NCBI RefSeq assembly: GCF_041199985.1
Contig: NZ_CP165647.1
Coordinates: 2,372,726-2,436,725, forward strand
Direction: 5' to 3'
DNA length: 64,000 bases
Origin: Leptotrichia sp. HSP-536
Lineage (GTDB): Bacteria > Fusobacteriota > Fusobacteriia > Fusobacteriales > Leptotrichiaceae
A model generated the notes under the pieces. The model was given only the letters and a program-made list of their open reading frames with translations. It was not told where the DNA came from and searched no databases. A program made the translations under genes and the position numbers. Each line of letters begins with the position of its first letter. The stretch's first letter is position 1. Positions 52,699-62,663 of this stretch are shown here, piece after piece.

Positions 52699-55266
52699 CT
52701 ATTTTTTTACTTCATCATCTAATTTTGGTTCTTCCGTAATTTTTACTATCGAAGCAATTTTTTCGTTATTTCTGACTTTCATTATTCTTACTCCCGTAGC
52801 TGAACGTCCGATTACCGATACATCTTTTACGCTCGTTCTGATTAATGTTCCTTCTGAAGTAATAAGCATAATTTCATCGTCATCTTTTACAATTTTTACA
52901 TCCACTATTTTCCCAGTTTTTTCATTAAGTTTTGCATTAATGATACCTTTTCCGCCTCGTGACGTAAGTCTGTATTCTGATAATTTTGTCCGTTTTCCGT
53001 AACCTTCCTCAGTGATTGTCAAAATCCGTGCATTGTCCTTGTTCATTTCTGAACTAATAATTGCCGCACCTACAATTTTATCTTCATCCCTAAGATTGAT
53101 TCCTTTCACTCCAGCTGCTGCAGTTCCAATACTTCTTACATCCTTTTCAGAAAATCTGACAGCAAAACCATTTTTTGTAGCTGCAAAAATTTCATCTTCT
53201 CCACTTCCACTTGTAAGCCCGATAAACATCACTTCATCATCTTCATTCAATTTTATCGCTCTTTTTCCAGCTTTCTTAATATTATCAAACAATGTTAATT
53301 TTGATTTTTTAACAACACCATTTCGTGTTACAAAGAACAAGTTTTTATTTTCCTCAAATTCACGAACTTTTATTATTGTACTAACTTTTTCATCGGTATC
53401 CAGATTTATAATATTTCCAATCAGTTTTCCACGTGCCTGCTTTCCAGTTTCAGGAATTTCATACACTTTTATGCTGAATACTTTTCCTTTCGTTGTGAAA
53501 ATAAGCAATGTGTCAAGTGCCTTTGCTAAATACATATCTTTTACAACATCATCTTCTACTGTATTTGTAGCATTTACTCCAATTCCACCACGCTTTTGTG
53601 AACGGTAAGTGTCAATTGCCACACGTTTTACATAACCTTTTTCTGTAAGAGTTACAACAACTTCCTCATCCTTAATTAAGTCTTCTATGCTAATTTCGGC
53701 TCTTGCATTTCTGATTTCAGTTCTACGTCTATCGCCAAAATCATCTTTTAATTTAAGTGCCTCCTCTTTAATTATACCATATATTTTTGAATCATCAGAT
53801 AAAATTCCAGTTAATTTTTCAATTAATAGCATAAGTTCGTTATATTCCTGATTAATTTTATCTCTTTCAAGTCCAGTAAGCCTTTGTAATCTCATATCCA
53901 GAATAGCTTTTGCCTGAATTTCCGAGAATCCAAATTTTGCAATTAACTCAGCACGTGCAATATTTCCGTCTTTTGAAGCACGTATAATTCTAATAACTTC
54001 CTCAATGTTATCAAGAGCAATTTTGAATCCTTCCAAAATGTGAGCCCTATTTCTAGCCTTTTTCAACTCAAATTCAGTTCTTCTTGTAATTACTTCAAAT
54101 CTATGTTCCAGATATTTTTGAAGAACCTGCTTTAAGTTTAACACTCTTGGTGAATTATCCACAAGTGCAAGCATAATTACACCAAATGTATTCTGCAAAT
54201 CAGTAAATTTATAAAGGCTGTTCAGAATTAATTCACTTTCTTCACCTTTTTTCAATTCAATTACAATCCTGATACCATCCCTATCAGTTTCATCCCGCAA
54301 GTCTGATATTCCTGTAATTTTCTTCTGTCTTACCAAATCAGCAATTTTTTCAATAAGTCTGGCTTTATTTACCTGATACGGCAATTCTGTAACAATAATC
54401 GATTCTTTTCCAGTTTTGGAAGTTTCAATTTCCACACGTCCAGCAACTCTCAGTTTTCCACGTCCAGTTCTATACGCATCATAAATGCCCTGTTTCCCGT
54501 TAATTATACCGCCAGTTGGAAAATCCGGCCCTTTTATATACGTAATCAATTCATCAATTGAAATTTCAGGATTATCAATCAATGCAATAATTCCATCAAC
54601 TACTTCCCCTAGATTATGTGGAGGAATATTTGTAGCCATTCCAACAGCAATACCATTTGCTCCATTTAGTAGTAAATTAGGAAGTTTTGCAGGCAATACA
54701 ACTGGCTCGTCCAAACTTTCATCAAAATTCTTTCTGTAGTCAATCGTATCTTTTCCAATATCCGCAAGCAGCTCTTCAGTAATTTTAGCCATTCTAGCTT
54801 CTGTATACCGCATTGCCGCTGCTTCATCCCCATCGATTGAGCCAAAGTTCCCATGTCCGTCAATAAGCTCATATCTCATATTAAAGTCCTGTGCCATTCT
54901 AACCATCGCACCATAAACCGAAGAATCCCCATGCGGATGGTATTTCCCCAGTACATCCCCGACAATTCTTGCCGATTTCTTAAACGGAGTCTTATGGCTC
55001 ATCCCCATTTCACTCATGGAAAACAAAATTCTTCTATGCACGGGCTTTAATCCGTCACGCACATCAGGCAACGCACGACTAACAATTACGCTCATCGAAT
55101 AATCCAAATAAGCCGCCTTTATCTCATCCTCAATATAAACATTTGATTCATTTGATAAATCTGTTGCTTTAGGCATTCCTTCCACAATGATTTCCCTATC
55201 ATCATTCTCATCCATTTCCGTTATCTCTTCTTCTCTTTCATCGTCATCTCTAAAATCGTCTGACAT
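52699..55266 (-). CDS. gyrA: DNA gyrase subunit A
   Basis: An 855-residue protein. An acidic N-terminal extension of about 35 residues precedes the breakage-reunion domain. The catalytic Tyr is Tyr154 in AAMRYTEARM. The quinolone region is HPHGDSSVYGAMVRMAQDF; Ser115 aligns with E. coli Ser83 and Gly119 with Asp87. A six-blade C-terminal beta-pinwheel contains the GyrA box-like QKRGGIGV (about 555). With GyrB it introduces negative supercoils. It lies 18 bp downstream of the methyltransferase gene, so it is probably in the gyrB transcript. Confidence 0.97.
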   Translation of the reverse strand: MSDDFRDDDEREEEITEMDENDDREIIVEGMPKATDLSNESNVYIEDEIKAAYLDYSMSVIVSRALPDVRDGLKPVHRRILFSMSEMGMSHKTPFKKSARIVGDVLGKYHPHGDSSVYGAMVRMAQDFNMRYELIDGHGNFGSIDGDEAAAMRYTEARMAKITEELLADIGKDTIDYRKNFDESLDEPVVLPAKLPNLLLNGANGIAVGMATNIPPHNLGEVVDGIIALIDNPEISIDELITYIKGPDFPTGGIINGKQGIYDAYRTGRGKLRVAGRVEIETSKTGKESIIVTELPYQVNKARLIEKIADLVRQKKITGISDLRDETDRDGIRIVIELKKGEESELILNSLYKFTDLQNTFGVIMLALVDNSPRVLNLKQVLQKYLEHRFEVITRRTEFELKKARNRAHILEGFKIALDNIEEVIRIIRASKDGNIARAELIAKFGFSEIQAKAILDMRLQRLTGLERDKINQEYNELMLLIEKLTGILSDDSKIYGIIKEEALKLKDDFGDRRRTEIRNARAEISIEDLIKDEEVVVTLTEKGYVKRVAIDTYRSQKRGGIGVNATNTVEDDVVKDMYLAKALDTLLIFTTKGKVFSIKVYEIPETGKQARGKLIGNIINLDTDEKVSTIIKVREFEENKNLFFVTRNGVVKKSKLTLFDNIKKAGKRAIKLNEDDEVMFIGLTSGSGEDEIFAATKNGFAVRFSEKDVRSIGTAAAGVKGINLRDEDKIVGAAIISSEMNKDNARILTITEEGYGKRTKLSEYRLTSRGGKGIINAKLNEKTGKIVDVKIVKDDDEIMLITSEGTLIRTSVKDVSVIGRSATGVRIMKVRNNEKIASIVKITEEPKLDDEVKK

Positions 55267-55284
55267 CCTGCACCTCTTTTCTTC

Positions 55285-57432
55285 TCAATTCTTTTCTTCT
55301 TTTAAAATACTATTCCATGCTAATTTATGTTCATAATTTATTTCAGGATTTTTTTCAATATTTTCTATATACTTTTCTAAAAATTTATCTGTATTTTCTA
55401 ATAATCTTAAATAATATTTTATTGTTGGCAGTATTCCGTTTACTATTATCTGACATCCTTGATTTTCTTTAATTTCATTTATTAATCCATTAACGCTATC
55501 TTTATGTTCATCATCCATTTCAAGCGTACTCAACAAGTAATATCTCTGCACAGTCGTTGAAGATATTTTTTTATAAATATCTTGTATCATTATTAAATCT
55601 GGTTTTATATCAAACTTTATTTCCACAACTTCATATAAATTATTTTCTGCATCCAATACTACAATATCTCCCGTATTACCACTGCTCCTGTCTGAACTAT
55701 TATGAGAAGACAATTCCTGCAACTCTTTATTCTCAAATCTTTTTATCTCAGTCAGTATACATTCATATAAACTATACAATGCAACAACTGGCAAAATTGA
55801 AGCCCCTCTTGTTTTGTATTTATAATAAAAATGTGAATGTAGATATTCTATAATTTTATCTATGTTTACTTTTGTTTCTGAAATTACTGGATTTATTAAT
55901 TGAATACTTTTAGCTTCTTTTGATTTTATACTAAGATACAACATTGCTAAAATAAAATTTTTTGGATTTTGCTTTCTCTCCTCTATTTCATAAAGTATTT
56001 TCAAAAAAGATTCTTTTACTTTAGAACCGCTTATTTTCCCTGTATAGTTTAAATCATAAGGGATAGGCTGTTCCAAACTTCTTGTTAGCCATCCACTTTC
56101 TTTCATCGCAGCTAAAAGCTGCTTTCTTTTCAAAAACGGAGTTATGTATTTGGTATCAAAAGTTCTCCCTGAGTATCCCCTATCCATGTTTGCCTGATGT
56201 CTTCTTACATCTTGCTCTGGATTTAAACTCTTATAAACTAAACTTGTTAATAAAACTGTGTAAACTCCCTTGGAAGTTTCTTCTTTTTCTACAATATTTT
56301 TTACTAAATTTAATTGTAGTTCAGTTAAATCTAATTCTTTTTCGTGTTTCAGGCTAGAAGCCTTAATATAAAAACTTTCCAATTCTTCATCCACATTCAT
56401 GTTTTTTTCCATATTACTTTCTCCTAAAAAAAATTGTTTTTCAACTTCTTTTGCTATTTCTTTTATCATTGGAACACATAGGCTATTTCCTATCCGTTCG
56501 TATAATTTTGATTTCAAGCCAATTTTTTTAAAATTTTCAGGAAAACCAAAAAATCGATAGCATTCATTTAAAGTTAATTTTCTAACTGTATTGTCTATTA
56601 AAATCCAATATCTTCCGCTTTTTTCTTGAGAGGCTATTGTTGGATGTATTCCCATTGAATCATATATTCTGTTTGGCTGTTTATGTACCCTTGATAAATG
56701 TTCTGTTCCTTCTCGAGTTCCAGCTGTTCTAATTTTTTTATTTCTATATCCAACAAATATTAATCCTGATTTTTTTTGTTTTTTTATATATTTTTTATCA
56801 ATTAAGGTATATTCATCTTCATTTAAGTATTCAAAATCAGCTTCCTTATCCAAAAAATTCAACATACTTACAGTTGGATTTTCTTTTAACTTTGAAAAAT
56901 CAAAAATTTTTCCTTCTCTATTTCCCACAATTACAATTCTTTCTCTATTTTGTGGAACTCCGAAATTTTTAGCGTTCAATACCTTATACGAAACAGCATA
57001 TCCAAGCTGATTCAGTGAATTAATCATTACATACAAAGTATTACCTTTATCATGTTTTTCTAAATTTTGAACATTTTCCAATACAAACACTTTTGGCTTT
57101 TTTTCCTTCAGTATTCTGCAAATATCAAAAAATAATGTTCCTCTAGTTATATCTTCAAAACCTTTCTGTTTTCCTGAAATTGAGAAAGCCTGACATGGAA
57201 AACCCGCACAGAGTATATCAAAATTTGGGATTATATTTGTTTTTACCTTGGTTATATCCCTATCAGAATCTTCACCGAAATTTTCCTTATACATTTCTAT
57301 TGCATGACTGTCTATCTCAGAACTAAAAACACATTCTGCTCCAATCGATTCCATCCCCAATCTAAAACCACCTATTCCAGAAAATAAATCAATAAATTTA
57401 AGTTTTTTTGACTTCATTACTGTATTATTCAT
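55285..57432 (-). CDS. Single-chain DNA cytosine-C5 methyltransferase with C-terminal PD-(D/E)XK-like nuclease
   Basis: A 715-residue protein; AGGGG lies 7 nt before the ATG. Residues 1-340 are a complete C5 methyltransferase: motif I FIDLFSGIGGFRLGM, motif IV GFPCQAFS with catalytic Cys80, ENV at 119-121, QNRERIVIVG at 161-170 and IGNSL at 314-318. Residues 345-715 are extra: DVRRHQANMDRGYSGRTFDT and TPFLKRKQLLAAMKESGWLT (about 408-450), then GDIVVLD (Asp589) and EVVEIK (Glu604, Lys606), a plausible PD-(D/E)XK centre. SacI-like restriction enzymes have a similar middle block as far as I recall. The likely role is restriction and modification in one chain. It sits between gyrB and gyrA. Confidence 0.83.
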   Translation of the reverse strand: MNNTVMKSKKLKFIDLFSGIGGFRLGMESIGAECVFSSEIDSHAIEMYKENFGEDSDRDITKVKTNIIPNFDILCAGFPCQAFSISGKQKGFEDITRGTLFFDICRILKEKKPKVFVLENVQNLEKHDKGNTLYVMINSLNQLGYAVSYKVLNAKNFGVPQNRERIVIVGNREGKIFDFSKLKENPTVSMLNFLDKEADFEYLNEDEYTLIDKKYIKKQKKSGLIFVGYRNKKIRTAGTREGTEHLSRVHKQPNRIYDSMGIHPTIASQEKSGRYWILIDNTVRKLTLNECYRFFGFPENFKKIGLKSKLYERIGNSLCVPMIKEIAKEVEKQFFLGESNMEKNMNVDEELESFYIKASSLKHEKELDLTELQLNLVKNIVEKEETSKGVYTVLLTSLVYKSLNPEQDVRRHQANMDRGYSGRTFDTKYITPFLKRKQLLAAMKESGWLTRSLEQPIPYDLNYTGKISGSKVKESFLKILYEIEERKQNPKNFILAMLYLSIKSKEAKSIQLINPVISETKVNIDKIIEYLHSHFYYKYKTRGASILPVVALYSLYECILTEIKRFENKELQELSSHNSSDRSSGNTGDIVVLDAENNLYEVVEIKFDIKPDLIMIQDIYKKISSTTVQRYYLLSTLEMDDEHKDSVNGLINEIKENQGCQIIVNGILPTIKYYLRLLENTDKFLEKYIENIEKNPEINYEHKLAWNSILKEEKN

Positions 57433-57461
57433 TTGTATTCCCCTCTTACTATTTACTATAA

Positions 57462-59444
57462 TTAAATATCCAAATTCCTTACGTAATTTGCGTTGTCTTC
57501 AATAAATTTCCTTCTCGGCTCAACCTTATCCCCCATCAGAATATTAAACATCTTGTCAGCATAGGAAGCATCTTCCATTGATACTTTTAACAATGTTCTT
57601 ACTTCTGGATCAAGAGTTGTTTCCCAAAGTTGTTCTGGATTCATTTCTCCTAGCCCTTTGTAACGTTGAATTGTATATTTTCGTCCCTCTGCTTCCAGCA
57701 CTCTTGTCACTTGTTTCATCTGATCGTCTGAATAGGCATATCTGATTGCTTTTCCAGCCTGAATTTTGTATAAAGGCGGCTGTGCGATATAGATGTAACC
57801 TTCGTTAATTAATTCTCTCAAATGTCTATAAAAAAATGTTAGCATTAATGTTCTAATGTGAGCTCCGTCAACATCGGCATCTGTCATAATTACAATTTTA
57901 TGGTATCTTAATTTTTTTAAGTCGACTTCTTCGCCAAATCCGGCTCCAAAAGCTGTAATCATCGCTCTAATTTCAGCATTTTCCAGAGCTTTATGTATGC
58001 CTGATTTTTCTACATTTAAAATTTTCCCTCTAAGTGGCAATATTGCCTGAAATCTTCTGTCTCTTCCCTGTTTTGCAGAGCCTCCTGCTGAGTTCCCTTC
58101 AACTATGAAAATTTCTGATTCAGCTGGATCCTTTGACGAGCAGTCTGCCAGTTTTCCAGGTAGTGAACCTACTTCCAGCGTATTTTTTCTAAGTACAAGT
58201 TCTCTTGCTTTTTTAGCAGCTTCTCTCGCTCTTTTGGACATTACCATCTTTTCGATAATTCTTTCAGCATCTTTTGGATGATCCTCAAGATAAAATTTTA
58301 AATTTGTTCCAACAATATTTGACACAATTCCTGTAACTTCACTGTTTCCAAGTTTTGTCTTTGTTTGCCCTTCAAATTGAGGCTCAGGTATTTTTACGCT
58401 GATTACGCAGACAAGTCCTTCTCTTACGTCTGTTCCTTGAAATGTCCCGTTTTTATCCTTGATTAAGTTCATCTGTTTTGCAATATCGTTAATCGTTCTT
58501 GTAAGCGCTGTTCTAAATCCACTTACGTGAGTTCCGCCTTCGTGTGTATTTATATTATTTACAAAGGAATAAACTGTTTCTCTCTGGGAAGTTGTGTAGT
58601 TCATTGCAATTTCTACTTCTACAAATTTTGCTCCTCTTTGTTTTATAACTGTGTTTCCCTCCTCATCCACAGTTTCCACTTCCTTAGCTTCCTCAATTTG
58701 CATCGTATCAGCCATGTAAATCACATCGTCAACAATTTTTTCCTCGTCAATAATTTCATTTAAGAAATCTTTGATTCCACCTTCAAATAAAAATTCCTCA
58801 GCTTTTACATTTTCAACGTTTCTTTCATCAGCCAATTCTATTTTTAAGCCTTTATTTAAGTATGCCAGTTCCTTTAGCCTAGATTCCAGCACAGAATAAT
58901 CATAAACTGTTGTTTCAAATATTTCATCATCAGCCTTAAATCTGACTACAGTTCCATGTGCGTTGGCATTTGCCACACCAATTTCTTTCACAGGCGAAGT
59001 TGGCACACCACGCTCATAAGTCTGTCTATAAATTTTTCCATCACGTGTTACAGTCGCTTCCAGCCACTCTGATAAGGCATTTACGACAGATACCCCAACT
59101 CCATGAAGTCCACCTGACACTTTATAATTGTCATTGTCAAATTTACCACCAGCGTGAAGCACAGTTAGTACAACTTCCAAAGTTGATTTTCCAGTCTTGT
59201 GCATTCCTACAGGAATTCCACGTCCATTATCAGATACTTCAATAATATTTCCTTCAAGTATTTTTACAGTGATTTTGTCACAAATTCCAGCAAGCGCCTC
59301 ATCCACACTATTATCGACAATTTCCCACACTAGATGGTGAAGTCCACGTGAAGAAGTTGATCCAATATACATTCCCGGACGCTTCCTAACTGCTTCCAGC
59401 CCTTCCAGAACCGTGATTGATTCTGCTCCATAATTATTAGCCAT
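57462..59444 (-). CDS. gyrB: DNA gyrase subunit B
   Basis: A 660-residue protein. The GHKL ATPase has VWEIVDNSVDEALAG, SDNGRGIPVG and GGLHGVGVSVVNALS. The TOPRIM domain has IVEGNSAGGSAKQGRDR and ITDADVDGAH (MTDADVDGAHIRTL). QRYKGLGEMNPEQLWETTLD is at the C-terminus. The shorter length (660) lacks the large E. coli insert. It is the ATP-driven partner of GyrA. It lies downstream of mnmE in the rpmH-to-gyrA array, upstream of the methyltransferase-nuclease gene. Confidence 0.97.
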   Translation of the reverse strand: MANNYGAESITVLEGLEAVRKRPGMYIGSTSSRGLHHLVWEIVDNSVDEALAGICDKITVKILEGNIIEVSDNGRGIPVGMHKTGKSTLEVVLTVLHAGGKFDNDNYKVSGGLHGVGVSVVNALSEWLEATVTRDGKIYRQTYERGVPTSPVKEIGVANANAHGTVVRFKADDEIFETTVYDYSVLESRLKELAYLNKGLKIELADERNVENVKAEEFLFEGGIKDFLNEIIDEEKIVDDVIYMADTMQIEEAKEVETVDEEGNTVIKQRGAKFVEVEIAMNYTTSQRETVYSFVNNINTHEGGTHVSGFRTALTRTINDIAKQMNLIKDKNGTFQGTDVREGLVCVISVKIPEPQFEGQTKTKLGNSEVTGIVSNIVGTNLKFYLEDHPKDAERIIEKMVMSKRAREAAKKARELVLRKNTLEVGSLPGKLADCSSKDPAESEIFIVEGNSAGGSAKQGRDRRFQAILPLRGKILNVEKSGIHKALENAEIRAMITAFGAGFGEEVDLKKLRYHKIVIMTDADVDGAHIRTLMLTFFYRHLRELINEGYIYIAQPPLYKIQAGKAIRYAYSDDQMKQVTRVLEAEGRKYTIQRYKGLGEMNPEQLWETTLDPEVRTLLKVSMEDASYADKMFNILMGDKVEPRRKFIEDNANYVRNLDI

Positions 59445-59500
59445 TATTTATTTCCTCCATTTTATTCCAAAACTTTTCCACATTTTTTTACAAAGTATTT

Positions 59501-60868
59501 CTATTTCCCAACACAAAAATTTCCAAACACATGATCCAAAATATCCTCAGACGATATTTCCCCAGTAATTTCCGAAAGTGAATCAAGCGCCTCTTTCAAA
59601 TCTACAGAAATCAAGTCCATAGGAAGTCCCATATCTATTGTTTCAAAAATATTTCTTATTGCATCTTTTGTTTTTTCAAGTGCAGTTTTATGCCGAATAT
59701 TTGTAATTATTAGTTTTTCTGATGAGTTTTCCACATCTTCTTCTACAATGTATGAATAGATTTTTTCCTGCATATCTTCAATTCCAATATTGTCCTTTGC
59801 AGAAATTTCAACAATATTTTCCAAATTATACCCTTCAAGATTTATTTTTTTATTTAAATCAATCTTATTCAATAATACTATAACTTTCTTTTTATTTTCT
59901 TTTATCTGATTTATAACTTCTATATCTTCATTTTCCAGTTCCTTTGAAGCATCCAGTACAAGAAGCACCAAATCAGCCTTTTCAATAAACTGCTTAGACT
60001 TTTCTACACCAATATTTTCCACGATGTCATCAGTTTTTCTAATTCCCGCTGTATCCACTAGAACCAATGGAATCCCTTTTATATTGATAATCTCCTCAAT
60101 AACATCTCTCGTAGTTCCAGCAATATGCGTTACAATCGCACGTTCTTCATGAAGAAGGGCATTTAGCAATGTAGATTTCCCGACATTAGGTTTTCCGACA
60201 ATAACCGTCTTTATTCCTTCTTTAATTTTTTTTCCTGTGTTATATGAATCAATTAGGCGATTTGCTTCCTCATACACTTTTTCCAGATTATCCCTAAGTT
60301 CCACTGGCAACGGATCGTCAATTCCTTCTTCAGGATAATCCAGTACCACATTTACATGTGCTGTAATATCAAGCAGAGCCTTTTTAAATTGGTTTACTTT
60401 GTCACGCAAGTCCCCTCTTAACTGATCCAGCGATAACGATACGCTTTTTTCTGTTTTCCCCTGAATAATATCCATAACCGCCTCAGCCTGTGACAAGTCT
60501 ATACGTCCATTCATAAATGCTCGTTTTGTAAATTCCCCGCTTTCAGCATGTCTTGCCCCATTTCTTAGCACAAGTTCAAGCACTTTTTCTGAAACAAGTG
60601 TCCCGCCGTGACAATTTATTTCCACAATGTCTTCGCAAGTATAGCTTCTCGGAGCTTTTAGCCGTACAGCCATAACTTCATCTATTGTTTTTTCCCCATC
60701 CTTGATAAATCCGTAATTTAATTTATAAAAACCCAAATCAGCATTTGGGTTCTTTTTAATAAATATTTTGTCCAATATTTCAAATGATTTATCGCCAGAT
60801 ATTCTTATTATGGCAATCCCGCCCTCTCCTTTTGGAGTTGAAATCGCCGCAATTGTATCAAATAACAT
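59501..60868 (-). CDS. mnmE: tRNA uridine-5-carboxymethylaminomethyl modification GTPase MnmE
   Basis: The start is ATG 60868 (MLFDTIAAISTPKG...), with GAGGG 6 nt upstream; an upstream frame has no SD. The product is about 455 residues. The N-terminal folate-binding domain has GGIAIIRISGDKSF and PRSYTCEDIVEINCHGG. The G domain has GKPNVGKSTLLNALL, VDTAGIRKTDD and LLNKIDLN. The C-terminal CVGK is the catalytic FCxGK-type end (NFCVGK). With MnmG it modifies wobble U34 of certain tRNAs. mnmG is not adjacent; gyrB follows instead. Confidence 0.96.
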   Translation of the reverse strand: MLFDTIAAISTPKGEGGIAIIRISGDKSFEILDKIFIKKNPNADLGFYKLNYGFIKDGEKTIDEVMAVRLKAPRSYTCEDIVEINCHGGTLVSEKVLELVLRNGARHAESGEFTKRAFMNGRIDLSQAEAVMDIIQGKTEKSVSLSLDQLRGDLRDKVNQFKKALLDITAHVNVVLDYPEEGIDDPLPVELRDNLEKVYEEANRLIDSYNTGKKIKEGIKTVIVGKPNVGKSTLLNALLHEERAIVTHIAGTTRDVIEEIINIKGIPLVLVDTAGIRKTDDIVENIGVEKSKQFIEKADLVLLVLDASKELENEDIEVINQIKENKKKVIVLLNKIDLNKKINLEGYNLENIVEISAKDNIGIEDMQEKIYSYIVEEDVENSSEKLIITNIRHKTALEKTKDAIRNIFETIDMGLPMDLISVDLKEALDSLSEITGEISSEDILDHVFGNFCVGK

Positions 60869-60959
60869 ATTATCCCTCTGTTTTCTCAAATCATTTTTAT
60901 TTCACATTTCACTAAATTGTTTAAAAAAGTTTCTATTTAAACAATGCTAACTCAACTTT

Positions 60960-61781
60960 TTAAAATTTTTCATCTAATTTTTTAATAACTAAATATCTTT
61001 TTGGCTCTTCTCCAACACTTTCAGTTTTTAGACCTTTCATAAAGGATACTTCTTCGTGAATGATTTTACGTTCACGTGCTGACATTGGATTTAATTTTAT
61101 GGCATTTCCTGTCGCAAGAACTGCTTTTCCTTTCTTTCTTGCCAAATCCCTTAACGATTTTTCACGTTTTTCCTTATAATTATTAGAATCCACAGTTATT
61201 TTCAGATTTTTAAATTGCTTTATTGTGCTTAGCAAGTATTCAAAGCTGTTTAACGTATTTCCTTTTTCACCAATTAAAAATCTCATATCTTTTCCATCAA
61301 GGATAACCAAATATTTATTGTTATTTTCTTTTTTTATATTGACAATTCGTATATCCAGCTTTATATTTACAATAAATTCTTTAAAAAATGCCCTTATTTT
61401 ATCTATGTTTGTATCAAGGTGATTATCTGCGGATTTTTCTTCATTTTCTAAATTTTCATTTTTGGAATTTTTCCTGTTGCTACGTTCTTGAAAAGGATTT
61501 CCACTTTTTCGTTCTGTTCCTTTTCTTTGCTTTTTTTCAATTTTGTATTCATTTTGTGTTTTTGATTTCTCAGTTTCTACTTTTACTTCACTGTTTTTTA
61601 ACTCGGATTTTTTAACAATTTCAATTTCATATTCACCTTTTATACTGATAAACAATATCTTTTTAGGATATTTTAAAACTTTCACACGACAAGTTTCATC
61701 TTCCTTTAGCGTCAATGAACGGCTTATCATATTTTTAAGCTCTTCCTCATTCTGAGCCTTTAATACTATCTTTTCCATCAT
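60960..61781 (-). CDS. jag: RNA-binding protein Jag (KhpB/EloR)
   Basis: About 273 residues. The ATG at 61781 or 61778 is the start (SD AAAGGAAG at 61794-61787); the ORF extends to a GTG at 61784. An N-terminal Jag_N domain (MEKIVLKAQNEEELKN) is followed by a charged Lys/Glu linker (about 70-130), a KH domain (LVILDGKDMRFLIGEKGNTL) and an R3H domain with REKSLRDLARKKGKAV and SARERKIIHEEVSF. KhpB-type proteins regulate mRNA and cell envelope growth and are encoded next to yidC. It overlaps the end of yidC by about 32 bp, so translation is coupled. Confidence 0.93.
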   Translation of the reverse strand: MMEKIVLKAQNEEELKNMISRSLTLKEDETCRVKVLKYPKKILFISIKGEYEIEIVKKSELKNSEVKVETEKSKTQNEYKIEKKQRKGTERKSGNPFQERSNRKNSKNENLENEEKSADNHLDTNIDKIRAFFKEFIVNIKLDIRIVNIKKENNNKYLVILDGKDMRFLIGEKGNTLNSFEYLLSTIKQFKNLKITVDSNNYKEKREKSLRDLARKKGKAVLATGNAIKLNPMSARERKIIHEEVSFMKGLKTESVGEEPKRYLVIKKLDEKF

Positions 61782-62433
61782 CACTTCTTCCTTTCAAAAT
61801 GAAATACTGCTGAACCAATGACAAAGCCCCTGAAACTAGATAATATAATGTTACACCAGATGGCATGTTGTAAAATATGAATAGCATCATAAGCGGCATC
61901 ATATATAACATTGACTGCATTTGCTGATTAGTTTCCTGTCCACTGGTTGCACTTGTCATTATTTTTTGTTGGATAAATGTTACACCCACATTTAAAACTG
62001 GCAATAAGTTAAACGCAAATTTTCCTAGCATAAATAATCTGTCAGGCTGTTTTAATGTAAACCATAGGAATTTTGCATCAGCTGGGATCGCATCTCCGAT
62101 GAATGCATAGTAAAGTGCTACAAATATTGGCATTTGAATTAATAAAGGCAAACATCCTCCTAATGGATTTACTCCATTTTCCCTATAAATTTCAGCTGTT
62201 TGTTTTTGAAGCTCTTGTGGATTATCCTTATATTTTTCTTTTATTTTTTCAAGTTCAGGTTGTAAATCTCTCATTTTTTTCATTGACTTTTCCTGTTTCA
62301 ACGTCAATGGGAATATGATTATTCTCATTAAGAACGTAACGATTATTATTGCTACTCCGTAGTTTCCTACAACACCATATATCGCATTTAATACATGTAC
62401 GACAAAATCAACTAGTGCCTGTATTTTAAACAT
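61747..62433 (-). CDS. yidC: Membrane protein insertase YidC (short form)
   Basis: A 228-residue protein. It has LRIIIFPLTLKQEKSM-like start of the cytoplasmic hairpin (MRIIIFPLTLKQEKSMKKMR, conserved Arg), NPLGGCLPLLIQMPIFVALY, and VTLYYLVSGALSLVQQY at the C-terminal TM. The large periplasmic P1 domain of proteobacterial YidC is missing, so it resembles the Gram-positive SpoIIIJ/YidC1 form, although the organism appears diderm. It helps insert membrane proteins with or without SecYEG. It lies between yidD and jag. Confidence 0.94.
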   Translation of the reverse strand: MFKIQALVDFVVHVLNAIYGVVGNYGVAIIIVTFLMRIIIFPLTLKQEKSMKKMRDLQPELEKIKEKYKDNPQELQKQTAEIYRENGVNPLGGCLPLLIQMPIFVALYYAFIGDAIPADAKFLWFTLKQPDRLFMLGKFAFNLLPVLNVGVTFIQQKIMTSATSGQETNQQMQSMLYMMPLMMLFIFYNMPSGVTLYYLVSGALSLVQQYFILKGRSDDGKDSIKGSE

Positions 62434-62453
62434 ATATTATTTCTCCTTTATTT

Positions 62454-62663
62454 TTATTTTAATGGATCATATCCACCTTTGTGAAAGGGATGGCATTTTA
62501 GTAATCTTCTTATTGTCAGATAACTCCCTTTTATTGCCCCATATTTGTTAATAGCCTGTCGTGAATATTCTGAACAGGTTGGATAAAATCTGCATCTTCT
62601 TCCTAAATATGGTGAAATGCCCTTTTGATAAATTTTTATTAAAAATAATAATACTTTTTTCAT
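62454..62663 (-). CDS. yidD: Membrane protein insertion efficiency factor YidD
   Basis: A 69-residue protein: IYQKGISPYLGRRCRFYPTC and TCSEYSRQAINKYGAIKGSY, the invariant YidD core, then HPFHKGGYDPLK. It starts within the rnpA stop region (4-bp overlap). It is inner-membrane associated and aids YidC-dependent insertion. Confidence 0.94.
   Translation of the reverse strand: MKKVLLFLIKIYQKGISPYLGRRCRFYPTCSEYSRQAINKYGAIKGSYLTIRRLLKCHPFHKGGYDPLK

Noticed and set aside
53012..53608. Plus-strand ORF of 198 residues within gyrA
   Set aside because: Antisense of the GyrA C-terminal domain, with no SD and an unlikely hydrophobic/Ser-rich composition.
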